From positions 1 through 64,000 of the forward strand of contig JAUMUD010000003.1 of NCBI GenBank assembly GCA_030530875.1: a stretch of 64,000 bases of DNA, written 5' to 3'. Below, one piece after another: positions 46,728 to 57,860 of the stretch. Within the stretch, counting starts at the first letter, position 1; every line of letters begins with the position of its first letter. Source of the stretch: Corynebacterium sp. (GTDB lineage Bacteria; Actinomycetota; Actinomycetes; Mycobacteriales; Mycobacteriaceae). A program made the position numbers and the translations under genes. The notes under the pieces are model-generated. The model was not told where the DNA came from, did not search any database, and worked only from the letters and a program-made list of their open reading frames with translations.

Positions 46728-48056
46728 ATGGCTATTCAGATTCCTTCATTCCTAAAGCGCGGTAAAGTCGGTGCCTTCCTGACCGTGGTCATGGCTGGCC
46801 AGCTCACCTACGCCTCCTTTGAAGCATTCAAGGGTTCCTTGATGCTTCCGCTGTGCGATGCACTGGGCATTACGGTTTCCCAATTCGGTAGCCTCATGGC
46901 CTGGATTGGTATCGCCATGTTCCTCTACGTCCCAGCCGGCTGGGTCAATAACCGCTTTACCATCCGCACCCTGCTGCTTTGGTGGTCGGCCTGGCGCTTG
47001 GTCACCTTCTTGATTATCTACCTGATTCCAGGACTCCCATTTAATGCCTTCGTGGTGATCGCCATTACCTGGGCAGTCTGGGATGCTATTGGCTGGCCAG
47101 CCGTGGTCAATGGCGTGAGCTTCATGGCCCGCGATGAGGACACCAAGGGCCGTGGCCTTGCCATGGGTCTTCTTGAAACCATCCGTCGTGCCGCTGAGTT
47201 CGTCATGAACCTGGTCATCATTGGCCTGCTTGCTGTTTACCCTGAGCATTCCAATGGCATTATGCGCGGCTTTGGTTTGGGTTATGCGCTGCTGCTTATC
47301 CCGCTGATTCTCTGCCTGCTGCGCTTTGTACCAAAGAATGCCGTGGCTGGTAAGGATGAGGAAGATAGCGCTGGTACTTCTTCCAATGCCAATGTGGCCG
47401 CCCTTCAGGGCCTCATCCGCGTGCTGCTTCGTCCACGCGTGTGGATGGCCGGCATTGCCGCAATGTGCATCTACTGGTGCTATGTGAACTTGATTTACTG
47501 CTCGGCCCCATATCTGAAGCTCGTCTTCAATGCTAGTGATGCGGCTTCTGGCGCCTTCGGTATTTTCAACACGGGCTTTATCGGCATTATCGCTGGTCTG
47601 GTCTCCGGCACCATTGCTGACTATGTTTTTAAGTCCTCTACCATTATGATTACCGTGGCCCTGGCCATTACCGCCATTGGTGTGGGTCTCATCTATGTCC
47701 TGCCTGGCGGGGATTCCATGATGTGGCCAGCCATGATTCTGCTGATGGTGATGGCGCTTGGCATCTTCATGGGTAAGGCCGTGATTCTTGCCCCGATTGC
47801 TGAGCTCAACCTCCCGCAGAGTATTAATGGCTCCGCCATGGCTGTTGGTTCCTTCCTGGCTTACGCACCAGTGTTCTGGGTGAATGCAACGACCTCCAAG
47901 ATCATTGATGCTCATCAGGATAATGCCCATGCTGGCTACCAAATCATCTTCGGCATCACCCTGATTGTGGCTATCGTCGGTCTGCTTGCTGCCCTTGGCC
48001 TTGCAATTAGCAACCGCAAGCGCGATGCCAAGGATGCTGCTGCCGCCGCTGCCTAA
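46728..48056 (+). CDS. MFS transporter, possible glycerophosphodiester or related uptake
   Basis: Twelve-helix MFS carrier (442 residues) with an Ala-rich tail (KDAAAAAA). Motif A-like loop PAGWVNNRFTIRTLLLWW near 72-89; central cytoplasmic loop KNAVAGKDEEDSAG. The layout with conserved SFMARDEDTKGRGLAMGLLE resembles organophosphate/hexuronate-type carriers. AAGGAGG precedes the ATG, and it directly follows the phosphodiesterase gene, so uptake of glycerophosphodiesters or glycerol-3-phosphate is inferred from context only. Confidence 0.8.
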   Translation: MAIQIPSFLKRGKVGAFLTVVMAGQLTYASFEAFKGSLMLPLCDALGITVSQFGSLMAWIGIAMFLYVPAGWVNNRFTIRTLLLWWSAWRLVTFLIIYLIPGLPFNAFVVIAITWAVWDAIGWPAVVNGVSFMARDEDTKGRGLAMGLLETIRRAAEFVMNLVIIGLLAVYPEHSNGIMRGFGLGYALLLIPLILCLLRFVPKNAVAGKDEEDSAGTSSNANVAALQGLIRVLLRPRVWMAGIAAMCIYWCYVNLIYCSAPYLKLVFNASDAASGAFGIFNTGFIGIIAGLVSGTIADYVFKSSTIMITVALAITAIGVGLIYVLPGGDSMMWPAMILLMVMALGIFMGKAVILAPIAELNLPQSINGSAMAVGSFLAYAPVFWVNATTSKIIDAHQDNAHAGYQIIFGITLIVAIVGLLAALGLAISNRKRDAKDAAAAAA

Positions 48057-48069
48057 ATTGTGCAAAGAG

Positions 48070-48112
48070 CCCTCGCACCCCTTGCTTTAGTCCTGGGTGT
48101 GCGGGGATTTTT
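48070..48112 (+). terminator. imperfect terminator after the MFS gene
   Basis: CCCTCGCACCC against GGGTGTGCGGGG (bulged) with a 14-nt loop and ATTTTTG. It overlaps the promoter of the next gene. Confidence 0.5.
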
Positions 48113-48114
48113 GC

Positions 48115-48120
48115 TAAAAT
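48115..48120 (+). promoter_or_regulatory. -10 element of leaderless HAD phosphatase promoter
   Basis: TAAAAT ends 8 nt before the ATG at 48129; no ribosome site. Confidence 0.5.
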
Positions 48121-48128
48121 ATGCGCTT

Positions 48129-48851
48129 ATGGCTGAACTTAAAGCAATTTTCTGGGATATGGACGGCACAATGGTCAACTCAGAACCATTGTGGGAAATC
48201 GCGACCCTCGAAATGAGTGAGCGTATGGGCAAGCGCATGACCCTTGCTCAGCGTGAGCGCACCATCGGTGGTTCTTTCCACAACACCTACCTGGTGTGCT
48301 GCGAGATTACCGGCACTGAGCCAACCCCAGAGGGGGAGAAGGAGCAGTTCGCCATCATGCGTGATCGCATGGTTGAGCTTCTTTCCCAGGAATTGGAGCC
48401 ATTCCCCGGTGTGCGTGAGCTTCTTGGTGAGCTGCGCGACCGTGGCATCCCAATGTTCGTGACCACCAATACGCCACGCGATATTGCTGCTGGTGCCATC
48501 AAGGGCATCGGTGAACAGTACTTTACCGATAGTGTCTGCGGCGATGAGGTGCCGAATGGCAAGCCAGCCCCTGATATGTATTTGGAAGCGTCGCGACGCG
48601 CCGGTGCACGCCCTGACCAGTGCCTCGTCTTTGAGGATTCGGCCAATGGCATGAAGGCCGCCGCAGCTGCTGGTTGCGTACTCATTGGCATCCCAGAGCA
48701 TGCCGATGTTCCAGTTCCTGAGCAGGCAACTTTGCTTGCCACCCTGGTCCATCCAGAGGCCAAGGAAATTGACTACGGCCATCGTGGTTTTGAAGGCATC
48801 CACGCTGATGATGTGATTGGTTGGTTTGAAAAAATCACATCAGAAAAATAG
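48129..48851 (+). CDS. HAD-family phosphatase, glycerol-3-phosphatase-like
   Basis: Haloacid-dehalogenase phosphatase (240 residues) of the beta-phosphoglucomutase-like subgroup. Motif I FWDMDGTMVNSEP near 8-20 (nucleophile and acid Asp), motif II FVTTNTPRD near 116, motif III Lys in GKPAPDMYLEA near 149, and motif IV FEDSANGMKAA near 173. In C. glutamicum the HAD gene just upstream of hisE is Gpp, a glycerol-3-phosphatase; the same position here makes that the best guess, though substrate cannot be read from the motifs. A strong terminator follows it. Confidence 0.85.
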   Translation: MAELKAIFWDMDGTMVNSEPLWEIATLEMSERMGKRMTLAQRERTIGGSFHNTYLVCCEITGTEPTPEGEKEQFAIMRDRMVELLSQELEPFPGVRELLGELRDRGIPMFVTTNTPRDIAAGAIKGIGEQYFTDSVCGDEVPNGKPAPDMYLEASRRAGARPDQCLVFEDSANGMKAAAAAGCVLIGIPEHADVPVPEQATLLATLVHPEAKEIDYGHRGFEGIHADDVIGWFEKITSEK

Positions 48852-48881
48852 CTTCTCAAAACAGTTATAATCGCAGCTAGT

Positions 48882-48911
48882 GGGTGCAAGGTATTCCTTG
48901 CACCCTTTTTT
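48882..48911 (+). terminator. terminator between the HAD gene and hisE
   Basis: GGGTGCAAGG / CCTTGCACCC (10 bp perfect) with a 4-nt loop and six T. Confidence 0.92.
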
Positions 48912-48928
48912 ATGGAATAATAGATAGA

Positions 48929-49192
48929 ATGAAAAACTTCGAAGAACTTTTTGCAGAACTTTCCTCCCGTGCCAAGGAACGCCCTGAGGGCTCCGGCACT
49001 GTAGCAGCCCTGGATGCCGGCATTCACGCCCAGGGCAAGAAGATCGTGGAAGAGGCAGCCGAGGTATGGATGGCTGCTGAATACCAGTCCAAGGAAGAAC
49101 TGGCTGAGGAAATGAGCCAGCTCATCTACTGGACTCAGGTGGTTATGGTGGCCAAGGGCCTCACCCCTGAGGACATTTACCGCTATCTCTAA
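48929..49192 (+). CDS. hisE: phosphoribosyl-ATP pyrophosphatase HisE
   Basis: Small all-helical MazG-like enzyme (87 residues) for the second step of histidine synthesis. The metal-binding [20 protein letters not shown] region near 46-65 (preceded by [10 protein letters not shown]) is intact. ATG chosen for family length; AATAAT/TAATAG lies 5-7 nt before it, suggesting a leaderless mRNA directly downstream of the terminator. hisG follows after 43 bases. Confidence 0.93.
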   Translation: MKNFEELFAELSSRAKERPEGSGTVAALDAGIHAQGKKIVEEAAEVWMAAEYQSKEELAEEMSQLIYWTQVVMVAKGLTPEDIYRYL

Positions 49193-49235
49193 AAAACACC
49201 CAAATACCCCCAAACCACAGCACTAAAGGACACTA

Positions 49236-50081
49236 ATGCTACGCGTAGCCGTACCCAATAAAGGATCCCTATCTGAGGCCGCCGTCGAGATTCTCCGTGA
49301 GGCTGGCTATAAAGGTCGAGGCGACTCCAAGTCCCTGACCGTCATGGACCGTGAGAATGATGTGGAATTCTTCTTCTTGCGCCCAAAGGACATTGCCATT
49401 TATGTGGCCAATGGCCATCTGGATCTGGGTATCACCGGCCGTGACTTGGCTGCTGATTCTCGCGCAAAGGTCGAAGAAGTCCTGAGCCTTGGTTTTGGCG
49501 CCTCCACCTTCCGCTATGCCTCCAAGGCTGATGAGGAATGGACGATGGCCAAGCTTGAGGGCAAGCGCATTGCTACCTCTTATCCAAATCTGGTTCGTGA
49601 TGATTTGGCACAGCGCGGTATTAATGCCGAAGTCATCCGCCTGGACGGTGCGGTGGAAATTTCCATTCGTCTTGGTGTGGCCGATGCTATTGCCGATGTG
49701 GTGTCTACGGGTCGCACCCTTCGTCAGCAGGGTCTTGCCACCTTTGGTGAGCCACTGATTGAGTCGGAAGCTGTGGTTGTGGCCCGCGCCGAAGCCCCAG
49801 TTACCGAGGAGATGAAGGTGCTTTTGCAACGCATCACCGGTATTCTACACGCCCAGAACTTCCTGATGCTCGACTACAATATTCCGCGTTCTTTGCTGGG
49901 TGAAGCGATTAAACTCACACCAGGCATCTCTGGACCTACTGTGTCACCTTTGGCCCATGATGACTGGGTTGCTGTGCGCGTGATGGTTCCACGCAAGGAA
50001 GCTAACCACACCATGGATCAGCTGGCAGCTTTGGGTGGCGAGGCCATTTTGGCCACCGATATTCGTATCGCTCGCCTCTAG
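49236..50081 (+). CDS. hisG: ATP phosphoribosyltransferase HisG (long form)
   Basis: First and feedback-controlled enzyme of histidine synthesis (281 residues). The long form has its own C-terminal ACT-like regulatory domain (about 210-281), so it needs no HisZ. Visible: [13 protein letters not shown] at the start, [10 protein letters not shown] near 68, and the PRPP loop [16 protein letters not shown] near 149-164. AAAGGA lies before the ATG. Only hisE and hisG are here; the other his genes are elsewhere. Confidence 0.95.
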   Translation: MLRVAVPNKGSLSEAAVEILREAGYKGRGDSKSLTVMDRENDVEFFFLRPKDIAIYVANGHLDLGITGRDLAADSRAKVEEVLSLGFGASTFRYASKADEEWTMAKLEGKRIATSYPNLVRDDLAQRGINAEVIRLDGAVEISIRLGVADAIADVVSTGRTLRQQGLATFGEPLIESEAVVVARAEAPVTEEMKVLLQRITGILHAQNFLMLDYNIPRSLLGEAIKLTPGISGPTVSPLAHDDWVAVRVMVPRKEANHTMDQLAALGGEAILATDIRIARL

Positions 50082-50095
50082 AAGTTTTTCTTCCA

Positions 50096-50140
50096 GGGCC
50101 GAAACGGACAGACGACTTCTTTCCGTTTCGGCCTCTTTTT
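50096..50140 (+). terminator. terminator after hisG
   Basis: GGCCGAAACGGA / TCCGTTTCGGCC (12 bp perfect) with a 13-nt loop and CTTTTT. Confidence 0.9.
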
Positions 50141-50206
50141 ATTCTTTGAGCCATGTGTACTTGATAGGATGGAAATCGGTCTAATTGGTTTAGAGAAAGG
50201 CATACC

Positions 50207-51757
50207 ATGGCCCCAAAGAAGTCCGGTCCTAGCCCCAAAGAGGCCAAGGATTTTCCTATTTCGGATGTAGTCGAGGTCGCTTCGGAAGCACCAAATCCAG
50301 CGATTCTTGATGAAGAACAGAAGTCTCAAGCCCGCCCTGGTTATCGTATGGAAGTTGATCTTCTCGGCGAGCGCGAAGTCCCCGACTCCGCCTACTATGG
50401 CATTCACACAATTCGTGCCATTGAAAATTTCCAAATTTCGCGTACCACAATCAATCAGGTTCCAGAATTCATTCGAGGCATGGTCTCGGTGAAGAAGGCC
50501 TGTGCACTGGCCAATAGGCGTCTGCACACCCTCCCTAAGGAAAAGTGCGATGCTATTGTCTGGGCTTGTGACCAGATTCTTGAGCATGGTCGCTGTATGG
50601 ATCAATTCCCGATTGACGTATTCCAGGGTGGTGCTGGTACCAGCCTCAATATGAATACCAATGAGGTTATTGCCAATCTTGCCCTTGAGCACCTCGGTTA
50701 TCCAAAGGGTCGCTATGACATCATTAACCCTAATGATGATGTGAATATGAGCCAGTCCACCAATGACTCCTACCCAACTGGCTTCCGTCTTGGTGTCTAT
50801 ACAGCTCTCAGTGAGCTTATTGAGCGTATCGACGCCCTCGAAACAGCCTTCAATAAGAAGGGCAATGAGTTCGTCGACATCCTCAAGATGGGCCGTACCC
50901 AGCTTCAGGATGCTGTCCCAATGACCCTGGGTGAAGAATTCCGCGCCTTTGCCCATAATCTCGCCGAAGAGCAGACCATTTTGCGTCTGGCTGCCGACCG
51001 TCTTCTCGAGGTCAACCTCGGTGCGACCGCTATTGGCACAGGCGTGAATACACCTGCAGGCTACCGCCACCAGGTCGTCGCAACGCTCAGTGAAGTAACT
51101 GGTCTGGAAATCAAGTCCGCACGAGACCTGATTGAAGCAACCTCTGATACTGGCGCCTATGTTTTCGCCCACAGTGCAGTGAAGCGCACGGCTATGAAGC
51201 TGTCGAAGATCTGTAATGACCTGCGACTTCTTGCTTCTGGTCCTCGTGCTGGTCTGCGTGAGATCAATCTGCCTCCACGCCAGGCTGGTTCCTCGATTAT
51301 GCCAGCGAAGGTTAACCCAGTTATTCCTGAGGTTGTGAACCAAGTCTGCTTCAAGGTCTTTGGCAATGACTTGACTGTCACCATGGCAGCTGAGGCTGGT
51401 CAGCTGCAGCTCAACGTGATGGAACCAGTGATTGGTGAGGCACTCTTCCAGTCCATCCGTATTCTGGGCAATGCCGCCGAGGCCCTGCGCGATAAGTGCG
51501 TGGTCGGCATCACGGCAAATAAGGAAGTCTGCCAGAGCTACGTGGATAATTCCATCGGTATTGTGACCTACCTGAACCCATTTATTGGCCACCACATGGG
51601 TGACCTGATTGGTAAGGAAGCATCCATAACCGGCAAGTCTGTGCGCGAGTTGGTGCTGGAAAAAGGACTAATGGATGAGGCGACTTTGAACCAGGTCCTC
51701 TCCCCAGAAAATCTCATGCACCCACTCTTTCGAGGAAAGCTCTACCTCGATACCTAA
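50207..51757 (+). CDS. aspA: aspartate ammonia-lyase
   Basis: Aspartase of the fumarase/aspartase superfamily (516 residues), splitting aspartate to fumarate and ammonia. Signature SS loop [15 protein letters not shown] near 364-378, [14 protein letters not shown] near 148, and [16 protein letters not shown] near 181-196. The first ~45 residues ([15 protein letters not shown], acidic after) extend beyond the ~470-residue enterobacterial enzyme; this could be a real N-terminal tail or an early start, though GAGAAAGG stands six bases before this ATG and supports it. Confidence 0.94.
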   Translation: MAPKKSGPSPKEAKDFPISDVVEVASEAPNPAILDEEQKSQARPGYRMEVDLLGEREVPDSAYYGIHTIRAIENFQISRTTINQVPEFIRGMVSVKKACALANRRLHTLPKEKCDAIVWACDQILEHGRCMDQFPIDVFQGGAGTSLNMNTNEVIANLALEHLGYPKGRYDIINPNDDVNMSQSTNDSYPTGFRLGVYTALSELIERIDALETAFNKKGNEFVDILKMGRTQLQDAVPMTLGEEFRAFAHNLAEEQTILRLAADRLLEVNLGATAIGTGVNTPAGYRHQVVATLSEVTGLEIKSARDLIEATSDTGAYVFAHSAVKRTAMKLSKICNDLRLLASGPRAGLREINLPPRQAGSSIMPAKVNPVIPEVVNQVCFKVFGNDLTVTMAAEAGQLQLNVMEPVIGEALFQSIRILGNAAEALRDKCVVGITANKEVCQSYVDNSIGIVTYLNPFIGHHMGDLIGKEASITGKSVRELVLEKGLMDEATLNQVLSPENLMHPLFRGKLYLDT

Positions 51758-51770
51758 TTAGAGCTACCCC

Positions 51771-51804
51771 GAAGGCTTGCAGTTAATTCTGCAGGCCTTC
51801 TTTT
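51771..51804. terminator. shared terminator of aspA and the RecB-like gene
   Basis: GAAGGCTTGCAG / CTGCAGGCCTTC (12 bp, one G-U) with a 6-nt loop and TTTTG on the plus side. It overlaps the 3' end of the convergent nuclease gene. Confidence 0.85.
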
Positions 51805-52604
51805 GTTCGGTGGCCTGGCCAGCCCGGATAGGCGGGTGGCTTGCCATCAAAAACGGGGCAGAGGGATTGGAAAGAGCACCACTTGCACAGCGGGCTGGTG
51901 CGTGGCTCAAAGTGGCCGGTCTGGCCATCACTGAGAATCTGTTCCCAGATATGGGCTACGTATTTTTCGAAGCCTTCCAGTTCCTCGGCACTAGGGGTGA
52001 GGTAGAGAGAATCCTGCACCTTGAGGTACATGAGCTGCATATACTTTGGCATAACCCCATAGATGCGCCAATAGGCCAGGGCATAGAAGCGCATCTGGAA
52101 AAGGGCATCCTCGGAATACTGCGGGGCTGGCTTCTTGCCGGTCTTATAGTCGATGATGCGTACTTCACCCGTTGGGGCCACATCGACGCGGTCAATAAAG
52201 CCCTTGATTGGCACGCCATTATCCAGGATCGAATCCACCTTCATTTCGCAGGCAGTGGCATCAAAAATCTGCGGATTTTCCATGGTAAAGTAGCCACGAA
52301 CGAGCTGCTCCACATCAGCAAAGAAGCTCACCACATGGCTTGGCGGGAAAATCTGGGCGGCCTCTGGATCCGCCTCACAGATCTTCTCCCATTCCTCTTT
52401 CATAATGGCAAGGGCATGCTCTGCGTCACGCTCAGGGCGTGGCCACTTATGCATATTCTCCAAGATTGCATGGGTCAATGTGCCCTTAACCTGTGCCTCC
52501 GTCTTCTTTTCTGGGATGCGATCAATGGCCCGCAGGCGGTAAGCCAATGGGCAACGTCGATAATCGCAGGCACGACTAGGGGAGAGGGAGATGGGCGAAT
52601 TCAT
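51783..52604 (-). CDS. RecB-family PD-(D/E)XK nuclease with Fe-S cysteines
   Basis: Stand-alone RecB/Cas4-type nuclease (273 residues). Catalytic core: His in GTLTHAILENM near 44, Asp in GFIDRVDVAP near 137, and DYKTGKKPAP near 152 (D-Y-K). Cysteines at the N-terminus (CDYRRCPLAY near 14) and three near the C-terminus (CKWCSFQSLCPVF near 242) form the expected 4Fe-4S clamp. Such genes are common in actinobacterial backbones, probably for DNA repair; no cas genes are near. ATG chosen by TATAGT exactly 7 nt upstream. Confidence 0.9.
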   Translation of the reverse strand: MNSPISLSPSRACDYRRCPLAYRLRAIDRIPEKKTEAQVKGTLTHAILENMHKWPRPERDAEHALAIMKEEWEKICEADPEAAQIFPPSHVVSFFADVEQLVRGYFTMENPQIFDATACEMKVDSILDNGVPIKGFIDRVDVAPTGEVRIIDYKTGKKPAPQYSEDALFQMRFYALAYWRIYGVMPKYMQLMYLKVQDSLYLTPSAEELEGFEKYVAHIWEQILSDGQTGHFEPRTSPLCKWCSFQSLCPVFDGKPPAYPGWPGHRTKEGLQN

Positions 52605-52611
52605 GGTTACC

Positions 52612-52617
52612 ACTATA
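52612..52617 (-). promoter_or_regulatory. -10 element of leaderless RecB-like promoter
   Basis: TATAGT on the minus strand ends exactly 7 nt before the ATG at 52604; the divergent aminopeptidase promoter lies 75 bp away. Confidence 0.6.
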
Positions 52618-52691
52618 GACCATGAACCGGACAGAAATGGGCTCTAAGCACGGTTTTTCGCTATCGACGCGCAAATATTATGAAAATGATT

Positions 52692-52697
52692 TATCAT
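52692..52697 (+). promoter_or_regulatory. -10 element of leaderless M18 aminopeptidase promoter
   Basis: TATCAT ends 6 nt before the ATG at 52704; no ribosome site. Confidence 0.45.
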
Positions 52698-52703
52698 TGA
52701 TAT

Positions 52704-54937
<2,234 letters not shown>

Positions 54938-54949
54938 ATTCTCATAGCT

Positions 54950-54988
54950 AAACCCCCTAGAGAGCAGTTCAGAATTCTAGGGGGTTTC
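54950..54988. terminator. bidirectional terminator between trmI and glycerate kinase
   Basis: AAACCCCCTAGA / TCTAGGGGGTTT (12 bp perfect) with a 14-nt loop; T-runs on both exits suit the convergent genes. Confidence 0.85.
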
Positions 54989-54996
54989 TGCTGTTT

Positions 54997-56154
54997 TTAC
55001 CTAATTCCGAAGTTTTCCGGCTTTATGTGGTCGTGTACACAGGCAGACCCGAAGAGGCGTAGCACTGCATATGGGAGGCGGATATCAGCATTTCGCATCG
55101 CATCCTCATAGCTGCAATAGTCCAACAGACAGCCGTTATAGTCGAAGGCAGTAGACACATCACTCTCACGTGAAATAGAACCGCAGAGGAGGATCTTCGC
55201 TGCACCGGGACGGGCATTTGTGGCCACGAAGTGCGGGAGTTTTCCAGCTGCGGAGGAGGCGTCGTAACGCCCTTCACCAGTAATGACCACATCCGCCCTT
55301 GCGAGCGCAGCTCTAAGGCCTGTGTATTTTGCTAGGAAATCAGCACCAACGTTCATAATGCCACCGAGAGCCAAGAGGGCAAAGCCCACACCTCCAGCGG
55401 CGCCGCTGCCGTCCAATTCGTCGAATTCTTCAACATTCTTAGCGTAGTTCATCAACACTTCGGTGGCGTCCTCAATTTCATCGGCCTTGAAGCCCTTTTG
55501 TGGACCGAAGAGAGCAATGCTGTCCTTAAGTTTTGTGGTCACATCACTCATGATGAGGATTTTTGGCAACCGAACTTCTGTCAGCTTGCTGATTACTCGA
55601 TGTACTTCCTCCGGGCTGATATTGCGGAGGGATTCAAGGCCGTAGCTCTGACTTGGTTCATCGGAGCCACGTTCGACGAGAATCTGCTCCATGGCACGCA
55701 ACATGCCCCAGCCACCATCACTAGATGCCGAGGAGCCGATGCCCACGATAATGCTCGTTGCGCCTTCTTTGATGGCGTAGGCGATGGCGGAGCCTAGGCC
55801 CCAGGTATCGGCAAGCCACGGGTTGGCATTGGGTGCGCTTTCAATGCCACAGCACGAAGCAAGGTCGATATATGCCTTGTGATCAGCAAAAAGAATTGGG
55901 GCTTTGCAGCGACGCTCATGGGTGGCATTGTAGACCTCAATATATTCTGGCGAACGACCTAGGGAAGTGGCGATGGCATCGACTGTGCCTTCACCGCCAT
56001 CGGCCATAGGGAAAATCTCGACCGTATCTTGAGGGCGAAAGCCCTGCCAGGTTTCGCCGATGAGCTCGCTGACCTTAGTTGCCGACAAGCTGCCTTTAAA
56101 TGAATCCATCGCAACGACTACGCGCTGTGGCTCAGGGTTCCAAAAAACGGACAT
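54997..56154 (-). CDS. glxK: glycerate kinase
   Basis: Glycerate 2-kinase type I (385 residues; GarK/GlxK family), phosphorylating D-glycerate. Family marks: VVVAMDSFKGSLSATKVSEL near 12-31, PMADGGEGTVDA near 49, GIGSSASSDGGWGMLRAM near 133-150, and VVITGEGRYDASSAAGKLP near 288-306. AAAGGTGG precedes the ATG. Monocistronic, convergent with trmI and divergent from arc. Confidence 0.92.
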   Translation of the reverse strand: MSVFWNPEPQRVVVAMDSFKGSLSATKVSELIGETWQGFRPQDTVEIFPMADGGEGTVDAIATSLGRSPEYIEVYNATHERRCKAPILFADHKAYIDLASCCGIESAPNANPWLADTWGLGSAIAYAIKEGATSIIVGIGSSASSDGGWGMLRAMEQILVERGSDEPSQSYGLESLRNISPEEVHRVISKLTEVRLPKILIMSDVTTKLKDSIALFGPQKGFKADEIEDATEVLMNYAKNVEEFDELDGSGAAGGVGFALLALGGIMNVGADFLAKYTGLRAALARADVVITGEGRYDASSAAGKLPHFVATNARPGAAKILLCGSISRESDVSTAFDYNGCLLDYCSYEDAMRNADIRLPYAVLRLFGSACVHDHIKPENFGIR

Positions 56155-56219
56155 AAAACCACCTTTGCTCTATTGTTTTCCTACATCTTAAAAAGATTGT
56201 TAATGAGAATAATACGGTT

Positions 56220-56255
56220 TACGGCAAATTCATACTCGGAGAAACACGGCAAATT
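56220..56255. repeat. 10-bp direct repeat between glxK and arc
   Basis: ACGGCAAATT occurs at 56221-56230 and 56246-56255, 25 bp apart, in the shared upstream region of glxK and arc. Possible tandem regulator sites. Confidence 0.45.
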
Positions 56256-56287
56256 ATTTTCTTTGGCCAAAATTATCGATCCTGTTG

Positions 56288-56293
56288 TAAGCT
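56288..56293 (+). promoter_or_regulatory. -10 element of leaderless arc promoter
   Basis: TAAGCT ends exactly 7 nt before the ATG at 56301; no ribosome site. Confidence 0.5.
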
Positions 56294-56300
56294 ATTAGGT

Positions 56301-57845
56301 ATGCCTAGCTCAAGTTCGGCCTCATTTAATTCTTCACAATCTGCGGAAATTTCAGACCTCCGCAGGAGCGTCCGGGAGCTTACCGCACGCAATAATAAGC
56401 TTGTTGAGCTGCTAAAAGCCACCAGGGATAAGCTTGATGAGCTCAATGAGAAGGTTAAAGAACTTAATCAGCCACCGAGCACTTATGGTATTTTTCTAGA
56501 ATTTAGCCCAAACTCCCAGGTCACAGCTGAGGTTTTCACCTCTAATAGGCGCATGCGCCTGGCAATTGCTCCTCATGTGAATCCGAAGGATTTGGTTCCT
56601 GGTGTTCGTGTGCGAATTGGTGAAGCAACGCAGATTGTTGAGGTCTGCGGTTTTGAAACCATCGGTGAGCTGGTCGTTTTGGATGAAATTCTCAGCGATA
56701 ACCGCGCGCTCGTCTCCACACACAGCGGCGAACAGCGTGTAATGGCCTTGTCTGAACCACTTACCCGAAAATTTCCGAAAGCAGGCGACACAGTCCTGGC
56801 CGATTTGAAGGCCGGATATGTGATGCAAATCATTCAAGCTAGTGGTTTATCTCACCTCGGTTTGGAGGAAATTCCGGACGTCCACTACGAAGATATTGGT
56901 GGATTAGGTCAAGAAATCGAAGCGATCCATGATGCTGTTGAGCTTCCTTTCACCCACCCTGATCTTTACCGCCAGTACAACCTGCATGCGCCAAAGGGCG
57001 TGCTGCTTTATGGCCCTCCTGGTTGTGGTAAGACCCTTATTGCTAAGGCCGTGGCTAATTCGCTCTCCGAGCGTACCGGCAAGACTTCACATTTTATTAA
57101 TGTAAAGGGCCCTGAGCTGCTTAATAAGTATGTGGGTGAGACTGAACGTCATATCCGCCATATCTTTGAGCGCGCCCGTGAACTCGGTGCTTCCGGCCAG
57201 CCTGTGGTGATTTTCTTCGATGAGATGGAGTCCATCTTCCGCACCCGCGGTACTGGTCGTTCTTCCGATATGGAGACCACTGTGGTGCCACAGCTTCTGG
57301 CCGAGCTTGATGGTGTGGAGCAGCTTTCCAATGTGATTATCATTGGTGCCACCAACCGCGAAGAACTCATCGACCCAGCTATTCTGCGTCCTGGCCGTCT
57401 TGATGTGAAGATTCGTATCAACCGCCCAGACCGTGTCGCAGCCGCTGAGATTTTCTCCCGTTACATCAATGAGGATGTTCCGCTGAGTGAGAAGGCCTCG
57501 GTACTTATTGAGGATGCGCTGCAGTCCCTGTATGCGGATCGTCCAATGGTGGAGCTGGAGCTTGATAATGGCACCACCCATGTGCTTCACTTCCGTGACT
57601 TTGTCTCTGGTGCGGTCATCGCCAATATTGTCGCTCGTGCAAAGAAGGCGGCCATTAAGGAGTGCCTGACGGGTTCTGGTATTGCTTGTGGTATTCGCTC
57701 TGAGCACCTTTATGATGCCATCCAGGCCGAGTTCACGGAGACTGAGGATCTACCGAACACTGCCAAGCCAGATGAATGGGCACGTGTGAGTGGCCTATCT
57801 CTTGGACATCGAATCCTTAAGGCACGTATTCTGAATACAAACTAG
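56301..57845 (+). CDS. arc: AAA ATPase ARC (Mpa homologue) of the pupylation system
   Basis: Hexameric AAA unfoldase (514 residues) that recognises pupylated proteins. Coiled coil about 15-57 (Pup-binding), OB domains about 62-185, AAA module with Walker A GPPGCGKT near 235, Walker B VVIFFDEMESIF near 300, and an Arg-finger region RPGRLDVKIRINRPDR near 365. The C-terminus is ILKARILNTN, without the GQYL-type tail that Mpa uses to dock the 20S proteasome. This fits a genus that lacks proteasome core genes, where ARC is thought to unfold rather than degrade. First gene of arc-dop-pup-pafA-pafB-pafC. Confidence 0.94.
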   Translation: MPSSSSASFNSSQSAEISDLRRSVRELTARNNKLVELLKATRDKLDELNEKVKELNQPPSTYGIFLEFSPNSQVTAEVFTSNRRMRLAIAPHVNPKDLVPGVRVRIGEATQIVEVCGFETIGELVVLDEILSDNRALVSTHSGEQRVMALSEPLTRKFPKAGDTVLADLKAGYVMQIIQASGLSHLGLEEIPDVHYEDIGGLGQEIEAIHDAVELPFTHPDLYRQYNLHAPKGVLLYGPPGCGKTLIAKAVANSLSERTGKTSHFINVKGPELLNKYVGETERHIRHIFERARELGASGQPVVIFFDEMESIFRTRGTGRSSDMETTVVPQLLAELDGVEQLSNVIIIGATNREELIDPAILRPGRLDVKIRINRPDRVAAAEIFSRYINEDVPLSEKASVLIEDALQSLYADRPMVELELDNGTTHVLHFRDFVSGAVIANIVARAKKAAIKECLTGSGIACGIRSEHLYDAIQAEFTETEDLPNTAKPDEWARVSGLSLGHRILKARILNTN

Positions 57846-57860
57846 GAGAAGGAGTATCTC

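Noticed and set aside
51783..52604. Cas4 of a CRISPR system
   Set aside because: The fold and cysteines fit, but there are no other cas genes or repeat-spacer arrays; a stand-alone RecB-like repair nuclease is more likely.
56190..56225. Fur/DtxR-like iron box before arc
   Set aside because: AATGAGAATAATA is only loosely similar, lacks symmetry, and does not fit the DtxR consensus.
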